Part shown: one piece after another, positions 19,863 to 29,947 of the stretch
Numbering within the stretch: the first letter of the stretch is position 1
Layout: each line of letters opens with the position of its first letter
Source: Terriglobia bacterium
GTDB lineage: Bacteria; Acidobacteriota; Terriglobia; Terriglobales; Acidobacteriaceae
Direction of reading: 5' to 3'
Length of the DNA: 64,000 bases
NCBI GenBank assembly: GCA_032252755.1
Contig: JAVUPY010000052.1
Span: forward strand, 1 to 64,000
Translations under genes and position numbers: made by a program
The notes under the pieces: generated by a model
What the model was told of the DNA's origin: nothing
Database searches by the model: none
Seen by the model: the letters and a program-made list of their open reading frames with translations, nothing else

Positions 19863-21112
19863 ACCATGTTTGTCACTCTCGCCCAGATGTCCATGATTTC
19901 GGCTTCGGTTAGGGTGCGGTCGCTCTGCTTGGCGCGGGTGAAGATGGCTTCGACGAGTTCGTCGGTTGGCGCGATGCCGCGTTTTTCCAGCCAGTAGGTG
20001 ACGTTGGATTTGCCGCTCATGGGGCCGATTTCGATGATCTGCTCGAGGCCGAACAGTTGTGAGGGGACGCCGGAGTAGACGGTGTTGGCAAGTTCGACGT
20101 CATCTTTCTTGAAGGCCTTGATGATGGCCGCCGCGTGGACGCCGGTGGCGGTGCGGAAGGCGTCGGCGCCGAAGACGGGATAGTTCTTCGGGATGGGAAG
20201 GTCGACGGCCTTAGCGACTTTTTCGCAGTAGGTTTTCAGCGGCGTGAGGTCCTGGTTCGCCCAGGGTTCGATGCCCATGAGTTTGAGGTTCACGAGCATC
20301 TGGTCCATCTGCACGTTGCCGACACGTTCGCCGATGCCGACGGCGGTGGCGTGAACGCATTCGGCGCCGCCGACGAGTGCGGCCATGGCGTTCGAGATAC
20401 CGAAGCCGCGGTCGCAGTGACCGTGCCAGTCGATACGGATGTCGGCGCCGCTCGGTTTCACGACTTCATCAACGACGTAACGAACGAGTGCAAGGGCTCC
20501 CATGGGAGTTGCGTGACCGGTGGTGTCGGTTACGACGATGGCGGTTGCGCCGTTGCTGATCGCGGCCGAGTAGAGGTTCTTCACCATCTGCGGATCGCAG
20601 CGCGTGGTGTCCTCGGTGACGTACATGACTTCGATGTTGTTGGTGCGCGCGAAGCGCACGGCTTTTTCTGTCGTGGTCAGAAGAAAGTTTTCATCCCAGC
20701 CCTCTGTGTAGCGGCGAATGGGGCTGGAGCCGATGAACATGGCGGCAGCTACGGGGATTCCGGCGCGCTGCTGGATTTCGGCGAGAGGGCGGAGATCATT
20801 TTCATGCGTGCGGGCGGCGCAGTTGGGACGGATCTTCAACTTGGCGCGGGCGATTTCCTGGACGATGGCGAGCGAGTGCTCGAAGGCGCGCGGGCCGGCG
20901 CCAGGGAGACCGACATCGAGCATGTTGATGCCGAGCGACTCCATGAGATGAAGGATCTCGAGTTTTTCGGGGATCGTGGGATCGCGAACCGATGGCGATT
21001 GCAGGCCGTCGCGGAGAGATTCGTCGTCGAGCAGAACGGGCTTTTTCGGCAGGACCGCGCGAGCGAAGACTTTGTTCCAGTCGTAGATGAGGTCGGAAGT
21101 GTTAACGGACAC
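19841..21112 (-). CDS. DRE-TIM metallolyase, 2-isopropylmalate/homocitrate synthase-like
   Basis: 423 residues from GTG 21112, preceded by GAGGGTGG. It has the DRE-TIM barrel: LLDDESLRDGLQSPSV carries the D-x-S-L-R-D-G metal/acid motif, TDTTGHATP lies mid-barrel, HGHCDRGFGISNAMAAL gives the HxH metal ligands, and GIGERVGN is the family loop. The GERxGN loop resembles LeuA/homocitrate/citramalate synthases. The DGLQ reading is more like HMG-CoA lyase, so the exact reaction (acyl-CoA aldol condensation or cleavage) is open. It lacks a LeuA-type regulatory domain (about 500 residues when present). The final residues and stop come from a family A repeat. Confidence 0.82.
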   Translation of the reverse strand: MSVNTSDLIYDWNKVFARAVLPKKPVLLDDESLRDGLQSPSVRDPTIPEKLEILHLMESLGINMLDVGLPGAGPRAFEHSLAIVQEIARAKLKIRPNCAARTHENDLRPLAEIQQRAGIPVAAAMFIGSSPIRRYTEGWDENFLLTTTEKAVRFARTNNIEVMYVTEDTTRCDPQMVKNLYSAAISNGATAIVVTDTTGHATPMGALALVRYVVDEVVKPSGADIRIDWHGHCDRGFGISNAMAALVGGAECVHATAVGIGERVGNVQMDQMLVNLKLMGIEPWANQDLTPLKTYCEKVAKAVDLPIPKNYPVFGADAFRTATGVHAAAIIKAFKKDDVELANTVYSGVPSQLFGLEQIIEIGPMSGKSNVTYWLEKRGIAPTDELVEAIFTRAKQSDRTLTEAEIMDIWARVTNMVRAPRLS

Positions 21113-21142
21113 GCGCCACCCTCGGAAAACTTAGATGCGCTA

Positions 21143-21260
21143 TACCCACATCTGCTAACTGCGGCAGATGTGGGGCACCAACAAGTGCCTAAAGGCCGGA
21201 AATCCTCTTCCCCACAGTGCATCGTGCCCACGTCTGCTAACCGCGGCAGACGTGGGGCAC
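21143..21260. repeat. tandem pair of palindromic repeats, family A copies 5 and 6
   Basis: Copy 5 (21143-21178) has TACCCACATCTGCTAACTGC and GGCAGATGTGGGGCAC. Copy 6 (21224-21260) has GTGCCCACGTCTGCTAACCG and CGGCAGACGTGGGGCAC, preceded by AGTGCATC. They fill most of the 184-bp spacer between the LeuA-like gene's start and the zinc-ribbon gene's stop, 45 bp apart and in the same orientation. Confidence 0.9.
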
Positions 21261-21296
21261 GGAGACGTCTAAGTGATGCGCCCCACGCGCATGTAA

Positions 21297-21698
21297 CTAC
21301 TTCTTTTCTTCCTTGGGCGGGACGGTGAGTCCGAAGACGGACGTCATGCCCACCCCAGCTACGTTCTTGCGATTCTCTTCCGCGTTCGGCAGATACAAGG
21401 TCTTGCAGTATTCACAACGATAGACTTCGCGGTCCGGGCCCCAGGCCTTTACGACGTCGCCACATTCCTGCTCAACGCGGTCGCTGGCGTAAAACCAGCG
21501 TTTCAGGTGTCCACCGCACATCTTGTTCTTCTCGTCCTTCAGGTTGCAGGAGCGCTGATGAAGTTTCTTGACGCGAACTTTGTGGTTCGGCAACTGCTCG
21601 GATGCAAGCTGGGGATCGGTGTTCGGTTCGGAAGCTGGAGGTACGTCAGGGGTCATAGACGGCGTTGTGGACACGGGGAATCCTTGTGCAACGAGCAT
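21297..21698 (-). CDS. zinc-ribbon-like protein of unknown function
   Basis: 133 residues from ATG 21698. The first 40 are Pro/Ser/Thr-rich and probably disordered. The core has C51, C61 and H64 (RSCNLKDEKNKMCGGHLK), C79 (QECGDVV) and a C95-x2-C98 knuckle (YRCEYCKTLY), enough for one or two zinc sites. The tail is Lys/Glu-rich. No catalytic motif is visible; a small zinc-binding or nucleic-acid-associated protein is one guess. The 249 bp upstream contain three AGTAGCG units at about 21713-21735 and nothing else recognised. The longer open frame to 21896 runs through those units and was not used. Confidence 0.75.
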   Translation of the reverse strand: MLVAQGFPVSTTPSMTPDVPPASEPNTDPQLASEQLPNHKVRVKKLHQRSCNLKDEKNKMCGGHLKRWFYASDRVEQECGDVVKAWGPDREVYRCEYCKTLYLPNAEENRKNVAGVGMTSVFGLTVPPKEEKK

Positions 21699-21947
21699 AT
21701 TGTAACGAAAGAAGTAGCGAGTAGCGAGTAGCGAGTAATGAAGAGTCGAAGCCCACAGACTGTAATGCAAAACGACCCTCCGGACTATCAATGCCAGGGC
21801 TCGAAGGTGGTCGCCAAGTGGGAACAGGCGTTTCCGCGGACGGCGGCAAGACCTGGGGAACCAATTTGGAAGGATGAATTTATTCACGACGACCACTGCA
21901 AGCCCGCAGTCTTGAAGCGGTCTGCCGAATAAAAAATGGGCAGCGGT

Positions 21948-23516
21948 CTAGAGTTTCCTTCTCCACAAAGACGCAGAGGATTTGATAGCGGCGTTAATAC
22001 GGTGTGCCGAAGTTTTGCTGAAGAGCAGGTCCGCGAAAGCACTCATCTGGCGGGTGAAGGCTGCACCGTAGGGGTACCACCAGACCTTCTTCATTCCGGG
22101 GATGGAGTCGGTGGCGATGTACTTGGGGTTGAGCATTTCGCGCATGCCGAGCAGGCCGTGGGTGCGGCCGATGCCGCTGACGCGAGTGCCGCCGTGAGGG
22201 GCCTCGGGGATGGCGAAGGACACGACTACGTCGTTGACCAGGACGGCGCCGGCGTGGAGTTGACGGGCGATAGTTTCGGCGCGCGTGTTGTTCTTGCTGA
22301 AGACGCTTGCGGATAGGCCAAACTCGGAGGCATTGGCGAGCCGCACGGCTTCGGTATCGGTCGAGAACGGAATGATTGGTAATACGGGGCCGAAGGTTTC
22401 GTCTTGCATGATGCGCATTTCGCTCGTCACGCCGGTGATGAGCGTGGGGGCGTAGAAGTTGGGGCCTAGTTCGGTAAGGCGCTTGCCGCCAGCGAGGATT
22501 TTGGCGCCGCGAGAGCGCGCGTCTTCAATCTGCGACTCCACAATCTGCAATTGTTTTTCCGAGATCAAGGGACCGACATCGGTTGCGGGATCGGCGCCGT
22601 TGCCGACTTTGAGGCGAAGAATCTTTTCGGCACAGGCAGCGACGAACAAATCGAAAATTTTCCGGTGGACGTAGCAGCGCTCGACAGAGAGGCAGGTCTG
22701 GCCGGCGTTCATCATGGCCCCCCAGACGGCGGCGCTGGAGGCTACTTCGACGTCGGCATCGTCGAGGACGAGCATGGGATCTTTGCCACCAAGTTCGAGT
22801 ACGACCGGAAGCAGGCGGCGACCGGCGGCTTCGGCGACACGCTTACCGGTGGCGACGCTTCCGGTGAAGATCAACTTGTCGATGGGAGATTCGATGAGGG
22901 CGGCGCCAGTAGAGCCATCGCCCAGGACAACGGCGAAAGCGTCACGGGGGACGCCGGATTCATGCAACAACCGCTGCAGTTCGAGTGCGGACGTGGGCGT
23001 GAGTTCGGAAGGCTTGAGGACAACGGTGTTGCCGGTGACGAGCGCGGCAAGGGTTTCGGTTGTGGGAGTCGAGAAGGGGTAGTTCCAGGGCGAGATGATG
23101 CCGAGGACACCGACGGGTTCGTAAATCAATCGTGCGCGTTTTCGGAGAACGGGATTGCCATGGTTGACGGCTTCGACGCGCAGGGCGCGATGGACGTTCT
23201 CGGCGCAGAAACGAGCGGCGTCGAGGGCGACGATGACCTCGGAGAGGAGAGATTCGACGAGAGGCTTTCCGGCTTCGGCGGTGATCTTTCGCGCGAGAGA
23301 TTCGCGGTCGCGCAGCAGCAGTTTCTGAAATTTGCGGAGGACAGCGATGCGGCGGTTGATGCCGAGGGCGTTCCATGCGGGCTGTGCGGCGCGGGCGCGG
23401 AGGACGGAGGCACGGACTTCGTCGGCAGGGGCGATGGGATGCTCGGAGAGTAGTTCTCCGGTGGCGGGATTGCGGTTGAGGAGCTTGGCTCTGATGTCGA
23501 TGGTGCTGGTGGTCAT
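21948..23516 (-). CDS. NAD(P)-dependent aldehyde dehydrogenase (succinate-semialdehyde type)
   Basis: 522 residues from ATG 23516. All core residues of the superfamily are visible: N145 in ISPWNYPF, K168 in VVLKPSEL, the base E241 in LELGGKDP, and the nucleophile C275 in NAGQTCLS. GSVATGKRVAEAAG is the cofactor-binding turn. The start (NPATGELLSEHP) resembles succinate-semialdehyde and related dehydrogenases. The C-terminus (about residues 480-522) is longer and more basic than usual, with YGAAFTRQMSAFADLLF, possibly a membrane-associating helix. It oxidises an aldehyde to the acid; the specific substrate is inferred only. It is transcribed alone or after truA. Confidence 0.9.
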   Translation of the reverse strand: MTTSTIDIRAKLLNRNPATGELLSEHPIAPADEVRASVLRARAAQPAWNALGINRRIAVLRKFQKLLLRDRESLARKITAEAGKPLVESLLSEVIVALDAARFCAENVHRALRVEAVNHGNPVLRKRARLIYEPVGVLGIISPWNYPFSTPTTETLAALVTGNTVVLKPSELTPTSALELQRLLHESGVPRDAFAVVLGDGSTGAALIESPIDKLIFTGSVATGKRVAEAAGRRLLPVVLELGGKDPMLVLDDADVEVASSAAVWGAMMNAGQTCLSVERCYVHRKIFDLFVAACAEKILRLKVGNGADPATDVGPLISEKQLQIVESQIEDARSRGAKILAGGKRLTELGPNFYAPTLITGVTSEMRIMQDETFGPVLPIIPFSTDTEAVRLANASEFGLSASVFSKNNTRAETIARQLHAGAVLVNDVVVSFAIPEAPHGGTRVSGIGRTHGLLGMREMLNPKYIATDSIPGMKKVWWYPYGAAFTRQMSAFADLLFSKTSAHRINAAIKSSASLWRRKL

Positions 23517-23530
23517 ATAGGTTTTTAAAA

Positions 23531-23574
23531 GCAGATTCCTCGGGGACTGAAGCCCCCTCGGAATGACAAGAAAC
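23531..23574. repeat. short repeat related to family B
   Basis: GCAGATTCCTCGGGGACTGA followed by AGCCCCCTCGGAATGAC. The ends resemble family B (GCAGGTCC ... CGGAATGAC) around a GGGG-ACTGAAG-CCCC hairpin. A separate small hairpin, GCACGGCTAAAGCCGTGC, follows at about 23592-23609. Confidence 0.55.
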
Positions 23575-23639
23575 ATTAGAAGCCTTATTCGGCACGGCTA
23601 AAGCCGTGCCCCATCAAAGCGTGTAACCCATAGTGCATC

Positions 23640-23676
23640 GTGCCCACGTCTGTTAGCTGCGATAGACGTGGGGCAC
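23640..23676. repeat. palindromic repeat, family A copy 7
   Basis: GTGCCCACGTCTGTTAGCTG and CGATAGACGTGGGGCAC, preceded by AGTGCATC. It lies 28 bp beyond the stop of truA on the minus strand. Confidence 0.9.
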
Positions 23677-23703
23677 GGAAGGGTGTTCTTCAAAACAAAA
23701 AAC

Positions 23704-24510
23704 CTAATACTCCACTCCCATGAGCCAGAGGCCGTTCGCGGGGGCGGTGGGGCCGGCGGCGGAGCGGTCTCGGGCGGCGAGGATTCGTTTCATGTCCTTG
23801 GGCTGCCAGGTTCCTTTACCAATAATTAAGAACGTTCCGACGAGGTTGCGTACCATGTGGTGCAGGAAGCCGTTGCCGCGCACGGTATAGATGATTTCGT
23901 CGCCTTCGTGGCGCCAGGAACTTTCGAAGATGGTGCGGATGTTTGTTGCGTGCTTCGGAGCGATGCGCGTGCCGGCGTCGAGCGCGAATTGGTCGTCGTC
24001 CTCTTCGGAACGCGTACCGCGATCGGGATCGACGGCGGCGAAGGATGTGAAGTCGTGTTCGCCGAGGATGAATGGCGCAGTGCCGAAGACGGCGTCGCGA
24101 TCGAGTGGCCAGGGGTGATGAGTTACATATCGCGCCAGCCACGGCGGGACGATTTCGCCACAATAAACTCGATATTCGTACGTCTTGGATACAGCGGAGT
24201 GTCGTGCGTGGAAATCGGGCGGCATTTCTTCGACCGACAACACCCGGATCGCGTCGGGAAGGCGGTCGTTGAGGACTTTACGAAAATTAACGAGCGGGAT
24301 GGTGCTCTCGGTCGTAAAACTGGTTACTTGGGCGCGCGCATGGACGCCGGTATCGGTGCGTCCGGAGCCCTGTGGAAGGACCTTTTCGCCGGTAGTGCGT
24401 CCAATGACTTCGGAGAGAATTCCCTGCACCGTTGGAAGGCCGGGCTGAATCTGCCATCCATGGAATTCTGAGCCGTCGTAGGCGATCGTCAATTTGAGAT
24501 TGCGGGCCAT
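23704..24510 (-). CDS. truA: tRNA pseudouridine synthase A
   Basis: 268 residues, the normal length for TruA, which converts U38-40 in the tRNA anticodon stem to pseudouridine. KLTIAYDGSEFHGWQIQPGL opens the fold and GSGRTDTGVHARAQV contains the catalytic Asp (residue 53). DFHARHSAVSKTYEYRV and NGFLHHMVRNLVGTFLIIGKG, cut here at FLHHMVR, are strongly conserved. There is a short Ser/Asp/Glu insert (DRGTRSEEDDDQ) in the middle. The ATG at 24510 matches the family start. It is flanked on both sides by family A repeats (copies 7 and 8). Confidence 0.97.
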   Translation of the reverse strand: MARNLKLTIAYDGSEFHGWQIQPGLPTVQGILSEVIGRTTGEKVLPQGSGRTDTGVHARAQVTSFTTESTIPLVNFRKVLNDRLPDAIRVLSVEEMPPDFHARHSAVSKTYEYRVYCGEIVPPWLARYVTHHPWPLDRDAVFGTAPFILGEHDFTSFAAVDPDRGTRSEEDDDQFALDAGTRIAPKHATNIRTIFESSWRHEGDEIIYTVRGNGFLHHMVRNLVGTFLIIGKGTWQPKDMKRILAARDRSAAGPTAPANGLWLMGVEY

Positions 24511-24548
24511 GTCGAATTTGCCGGGTCTCGAACGTCATTGTATCGAGG

Positions 24549-24585
24549 TAACCCACGTCTGCCGACTGTGGCAGGGGTGGGGCAC
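24549..24585. repeat. palindromic repeat, family A copy 8
   Basis: TAACCCACGTCTGCCGACTG and TGGCAGGGGTGGGGCAC. One arm has diverged (AGGGGTGG for AGACGTGG). It lies in the 297-bp divergent spacer between truA and the TolC-like gene, where no clear promoter hexamers were found. Confidence 0.82.
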
Positions 24586-24807
24586 CAGCAGCGAAGGAAT
24601 GCATTGGGGGTTGCGGTCGTATAGTATGTCATTTTCCACTGACTTTGCGCGAACGGGTGGTCGAGCCGTTTGCTGATTTGGAACTTACGGACGGTCGTCT
24701 TCGTATCTAGAGCAGCGGAAAGTCCCACCGCCAATTCTGTAAGCAATCGGGCAGCCGGGGAAGTCGTTCGTTTTTCAGTACAGCCATCATTATCTGGAGA
24801 GCTATTC

Positions 24808-26964
24808 ATGCGAGTTTCGCGATTCGTTTCGTTGGGTGTGTTCGCATTGGCAAGTTTGGCCGCGGTGCCGCTGGTTGCGCAACAGAGCCAGCAGGGCCAA
24901 GCGCAATTGCCGGAAGGACCTAAGCCACAGGCACAATCGGAAGCGGCAAAGGAGATAGACCAGTTGCCGACAAAGACACTGGATCTGCATACCAGCGGCA
25001 CGGACTACTCCAAAGGCGCCAGCATCTTGAGCGTTATCGGTCCGTACAAGCCGAGATTGGTACCGCCGCCGGTCCTGAAGAACTCGCCGCGAATCGATCA
25101 GTTGATGCAGGACGGAAAGCTGATGCTCTCGTTGAGCGACGCGATCGCGCTGGCGCTGGAGAACAACCTGGACCTGGCGATTTCGCGGTACAACAACGAC
25201 ATTGCGGATACGGACCTGTTGCGCGTGAAGTCGGGCGCGGCACCACGAGGCGTCAATACGGGACTGGTGGCGAATACGCCGGGCGGAACGGGAGCGACGA
25301 ACGTGGGTGGCGGCGCAGGCGGAACCTCGACGGGCGCGGGCGGGGCGGGCGCTGGTGCGGGCGGCATCGTGTCCTCGACGCTAGGCGCGGGGCCGGCAAT
25401 CGATTCGTTTGATCCGATCGTGACGAGCAATTTCCAGATGGAGCGCGCGAATACGCCGAACGCGTTCACGCTGCTCACCGGCCAACCGGTTTCGAACCAG
25501 AATACGACGACCGCGAACTTTGCTTATTCGCAGGGATTCGAGACCGGCACGCTGATGAATTTCACGTTCGACAATTCTCGAACTACGTCGAACAGCCGCG
25601 TAAACGACTTTAACCCTCAGTTAAACAGTAATTTCCGCCTGCAATTGCGACAGCACCTGCTGTCCGGATGCTGCCTGTTCGTGAACCGGCGTAACATCAT
25701 GGCCGCCGGAAATAACAAGCAAATTGCCGACCTCGCGTTTGAGAACCAGGTGATGTACACGGTTACGCAGATCGAGGATATCTACTGGGACATGGTCAAT
25801 GCTTATCAGAATCTGCTGGTGAACCAGCGGTCGCTGGCTTTGGCCGAGAAGACGCTCTCTGACAACCAGAAGCAGGTACAGATCGGAACGCTGGCGCCGA
25901 TCGAAGTGGTGCGGGCGCAGTCGGCTGTGGCGTCGGCGCAACAGAACCTGATTGTGGCGCAGACCAACCTTCAACTCGAACAACTGTTGATGAAGAACGC
26001 CATCACGCGCAACCTGTCGGACCCCACGCTGGCGACAGCCCCAGTAATTCCGACGGACACGATGGTAGTGACGGAGGAAACGCTGCTGCCGGTAGATGAA
26101 TTGGTAAACGAAGCGTTGAGGCTGCGGCCGGATATCAATTCGCAGCGTATCAATTTGAAGAACCGAGATATCTCGCGCAAGGCGACCAAGAATGCGCTAC
26201 TGCCAACACTGGATCTCTACGGATTCTATGGTGGCTCGGCAATTTCTGGTGTTCCGAACCCGCTGAAGCCCACAGCATGCGTTCTGCCAGATGGTTCTCC
26301 GTGTCCGATTACGGGGATCGGCTCTGCCCTTTCGGATACCTTCAGTGGCAGCTATCCGGATAAGGGAGTTGCGTTGCAATTGCTCATCCCTATCCGAAAT
26401 CGCACGGCGCAGGCGGACCAGGTTCGGTCGCAATTGGAATATCGGCAGGCCGAATTGCTCCAGCACCAACTTGAGAGCCAGATCAACATCCAGGTTCGGA
26501 ACGCAGCATACGCGGTTCAGCAGAATAAAGCGGCGGTCGATGCAGCGAAAGCGAACCGCGAGCTGGCAATCCAGTCGCTCGATGCGGAACAGAAGAAGTA
26601 CGCGCTGGGCGCTTCCACCAACACGCTGGTTCTGCAGGCGCAGACGACGCTGACCCAGGCGGAAGTGAACTACGTGACGGCGCTGACGAATTACGAGAAG
26701 GCGCGCGTGACGCTGGACCAGGTGACGGGAACTACCCTGCAGAAGCTCGGGATCGTGCTGAGCGACGCGGCGATCGGGAAAATATCGAGCGTACCGATGA
26801 TTCCTGGCGTTGTGAACGTGAACTCGCCGGAAGGCCAGCAGCAGCGGATGCCGGAGCAGGAACAGCAGCAGATGCAACAGCAGACTCCGCCGCAGCAGAC
26901 GGTTCCACCGACGACGGAGCAGCCGCAGGCGACTCCGCCTCAGAATCCGCCAAATCCACAGTAA
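24808..26964 (+). CDS. TolC-family outer-membrane efflux protein
   Basis: 718 residues from ATG 24808 (CTGGAGAG upstream), with a signal peptide to about residue 24 (AAVPLVAQQ). It has two outer-membrane efflux protein repeats: LSLSDAIALALENNLDLAI near residue 110 and the second half with NEALRLRPDINSQRINLKN. The helical pairs end in LEYRQAELLQHQLESQI and [20 protein letters not shown] Gly/Ala/Thr-rich loop lies at roughly residues 160-200, and the last 50 residues are Gln/Pro-rich. Both are unusual but common in acidobacterial homologues as I recall. No periplasmic adaptor or pump gene is adjacent, so the transport partner is unknown. A terminator follows at 27022. Confidence 0.9.
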   Translation: MRVSRFVSLGVFALASLAAVPLVAQQSQQGQAQLPEGPKPQAQSEAAKEIDQLPTKTLDLHTSGTDYSKGASILSVIGPYKPRLVPPPVLKNSPRIDQLMQDGKLMLSLSDAIALALENNLDLAISRYNNDIADTDLLRVKSGAAPRGVNTGLVANTPGGTGATNVGGGAGGTSTGAGGAGAGAGGIVSSTLGAGPAIDSFDPIVTSNFQMERANTPNAFTLLTGQPVSNQNTTTANFAYSQGFETGTLMNFTFDNSRTTSNSRVNDFNPQLNSNFRLQLRQHLLSGCCLFVNRRNIMAAGNNKQIADLAFENQVMYTVTQIEDIYWDMVNAYQNLLVNQRSLALAEKTLSDNQKQVQIGTLAPIEVVRAQSAVASAQQNLIVAQTNLQLEQLLMKNAITRNLSDPTLATAPVIPTDTMVVTEETLLPVDELVNEALRLRPDINSQRINLKNRDISRKATKNALLPTLDLYGFYGGSAISGVPNPLKPTACVLPDGSPCPITGIGSALSDTFSGSYPDKGVALQLLIPIRNRTAQADQVRSQLEYRQAELLQHQLESQINIQVRNAAYAVQQNKAAVDAAKANRELAIQSLDAEQKKYALGASTNTLVLQAQTTLTQAEVNYVTALTNYEKARVTLDQVTGTTLQKLGIVLSDAAIGKISSVPMIPGVVNVNSPEGQQQRMPEQEQQQMQQQTPPQQTVPPTTEQPQATPPQNPPNPQ

Positions 26965-26970
26965 GGTTGG

Positions 26971-27006
26971 TACCCACATCTGCCGACTACGGCAGACGTG
27001 GGCAAC
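26971..27006. repeat. palindromic repeat, family A copy 9
   Basis: TACCCACATCTGCCGACTAC and GGCAGACGTGGGCAAC, seven bases after the TAA of the TolC-like gene and just upstream of its intrinsic terminator. Confidence 0.88.
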
Positions 27007-27021
27007 GGAAAGACTCAAACA

Positions 27022-27047
27022 GGCCCGGTGGAAAAACCGGGCCTTTT
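27022..27047 (+). terminator. intrinsic terminator of the TolC-like gene
   Basis: GGCCCGGT at 27022-27029 pairs with ACCGGGCC at 27036-27043 around GGAAAA, followed directly by TTTT. Confidence 0.88.
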
Positions 27048-27066
27048 CTCCGCCATGGAAAGAAAT

Positions 27067-27119
27067 GCAGGTCCCTCGACTTCGCCGCGCAAAGACTGCG
27101 CGGCTGCGCTCGGAATGAC
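27067..27119 (-). repeat. dispersed repeat, family B copy 3 (intergenic)
   Basis: GCAGGTCCCTCGACTTCGCC ... GCGCTCGGAATGAC, with internal complementary arms (CCGCGCA / TGCGCGG). It matches, inverted, the copy at 15241 within the Cys-rich gene. It lies just downstream of the stop of the gene at 27141 on the minus strand. Confidence 0.78.
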
Positions 27120-27140
27120 GATGAGCATCTGGTAATCAGG

Positions 27141-27869
27141 CTAATTGCTGCCAGCGGAGGTTTCTTTGGCTTTTTGCTGCTGGGTTTCGTGGAGGCGGGC
27201 GTAAATTCGTTCGACTTCTTCGGCGGTGGTTCCGCGCTTATTACGCCACTCTTTGTATTCCTTCCAGACGCGACAGAAGTCGGGGGCGAGATCGGCATCG
27301 CAGACTTCGCACATGGGCTGCTGCGGGCGTTCGGTAAGGGTGCGGTCAACGAGTTCCGCGGGAGTGATGTTGCCGAGAAAGCGGTTCTGCAGGCAGGGGT
27401 GCTGATCGAGACCGCTGGCTTCGCGGTTGGCGAAGGTGACGCAACTTCCATCCTGGTAGCGGGTAACGAGGTCCATGAAGACGCCAACGACGGGGTGGTT
27501 GTAGATGCAGGCGAGGAGGCACTCGCGGTCATGGATGAGGAATTGGACGTCCACACCGATTTCGACGACCCGATAGTTGCCGGCGTGCCGGAATCCGTGC
27601 CCTTCGAGAGCGTTGTAGGCCTGGCGCCACTTGTCCTCATCTTTCCAGAGGATCATGGTGGCGGGCTGGAGATGGACTTCGTTAGGGACGCGGTCTCCGG
27701 CGCGGCGTGCGACGTCGCGGAAAACTTTCTCGCGCGCGACCGGGTCCGGATGCTTGGGATCCATGGCACGGCGGAGAGTTCGCACCTTCAGCGCCAGCCG
27801 AATTCCGAAAAACAGAAAGACGGTGAGGGCTGTGAGAGCAATGATCAGAAGGGCGAACACGAGGGACAT
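27141..27869 (-). CDS. membrane-anchored protein of unknown function
   Basis: 242 residues from ATG 27869 (a GTG at 27872 is one codon further). Residues about 3-28 form one transmembrane helix (LVFALLIIALTALTVFLFFG), followed by a basic stretch, so the body is probably cytoplasmic. It contains GFRHAGNYRVVEIGVDVQFL, then LLACIYNHPVVGVFMDLVTRY, and DGSCVTFANREASGLDQHP. A late Cys pair is seen in MCEVCDADLAPDFC. This looks like a conserved single-domain protein, but I cannot name the family. It is convergent with TolC and divergent from the mutase gene. Confidence 0.75.
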   Translation of the reverse strand: MSLVFALLIIALTALTVFLFFGIRLALKVRTLRRAMDPKHPDPVAREKVFRDVARRAGDRVPNEVHLQPATMILWKDEDKWRQAYNALEGHGFRHAGNYRVVEIGVDVQFLIHDRECLLACIYNHPVVGVFMDLVTRYQDGSCVTFANREASGLDQHPCLQNRFLGNITPAELVDRTLTERPQQPMCEVCDADLAPDFCRVWKEYKEWRNKRGTTAEEVERIYARLHETQQQKAKETSAGSN

Positions 27870-28035
27870 CACCTTTGGATTCTATGTGCCGGGCCAGAGA
27901 GCGCGCAACCAGAACAGCACCTTAGTTCAGATGATGCCAACGACGCTGCTTTACTCGGCTAAGGGACATCTCTTATGCTGAGGGGTTCGCCTGCGGCGTG
28001 GGGTGCGCATCCGAAGCATAGTCGGCGGTGAAAAT

Positions 28036-29829
<1,794 letters not shown>

Positions 29830-29862
29830 AAGAGACCAACGCCGAGGGTGTTAAGGCGGGAA

Positions 29863-29942
29863 AAAAGAGATAACCACGGAAGCGCAGACACGCGAAGAAG
29901 ACTCAACTTCGTGAACCTTGGCGGCCTTCGTGGTTATCTTTT
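29863..29942. repeat. imperfect inverted repeat around the spacer
   Basis: AAAGAGATAACCACGGAAG (29863-29881) is nearly complementary to CCTTCGTGGTTATCTTTT (29925-29942). It fills the gap between the mutase gene and the small membrane protein gene, and could fold into a long-stem hairpin within an operon transcript. Confidence 0.65.
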
Positions 29943-29947
29943 CGAGT

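Noticed and set aside
21143-21260. Possible two-unit CRISPR array
   Set aside because: The units are strong palindromes of 36 bp found singly across 24 kb, with no regular spacing and no cas genes.
20135-21328. 397-codon plus-strand frame opposite the LeuA-like gene
   Set aside because: Shadow of the DRE-TIM gene; composition bias and no family features.
21738-21932. 64-codon plus-strand frame in the spacer before the aldehyde dehydrogenase
   Set aside because: No ribosome site, no family pattern, and composition unlike neighbours.
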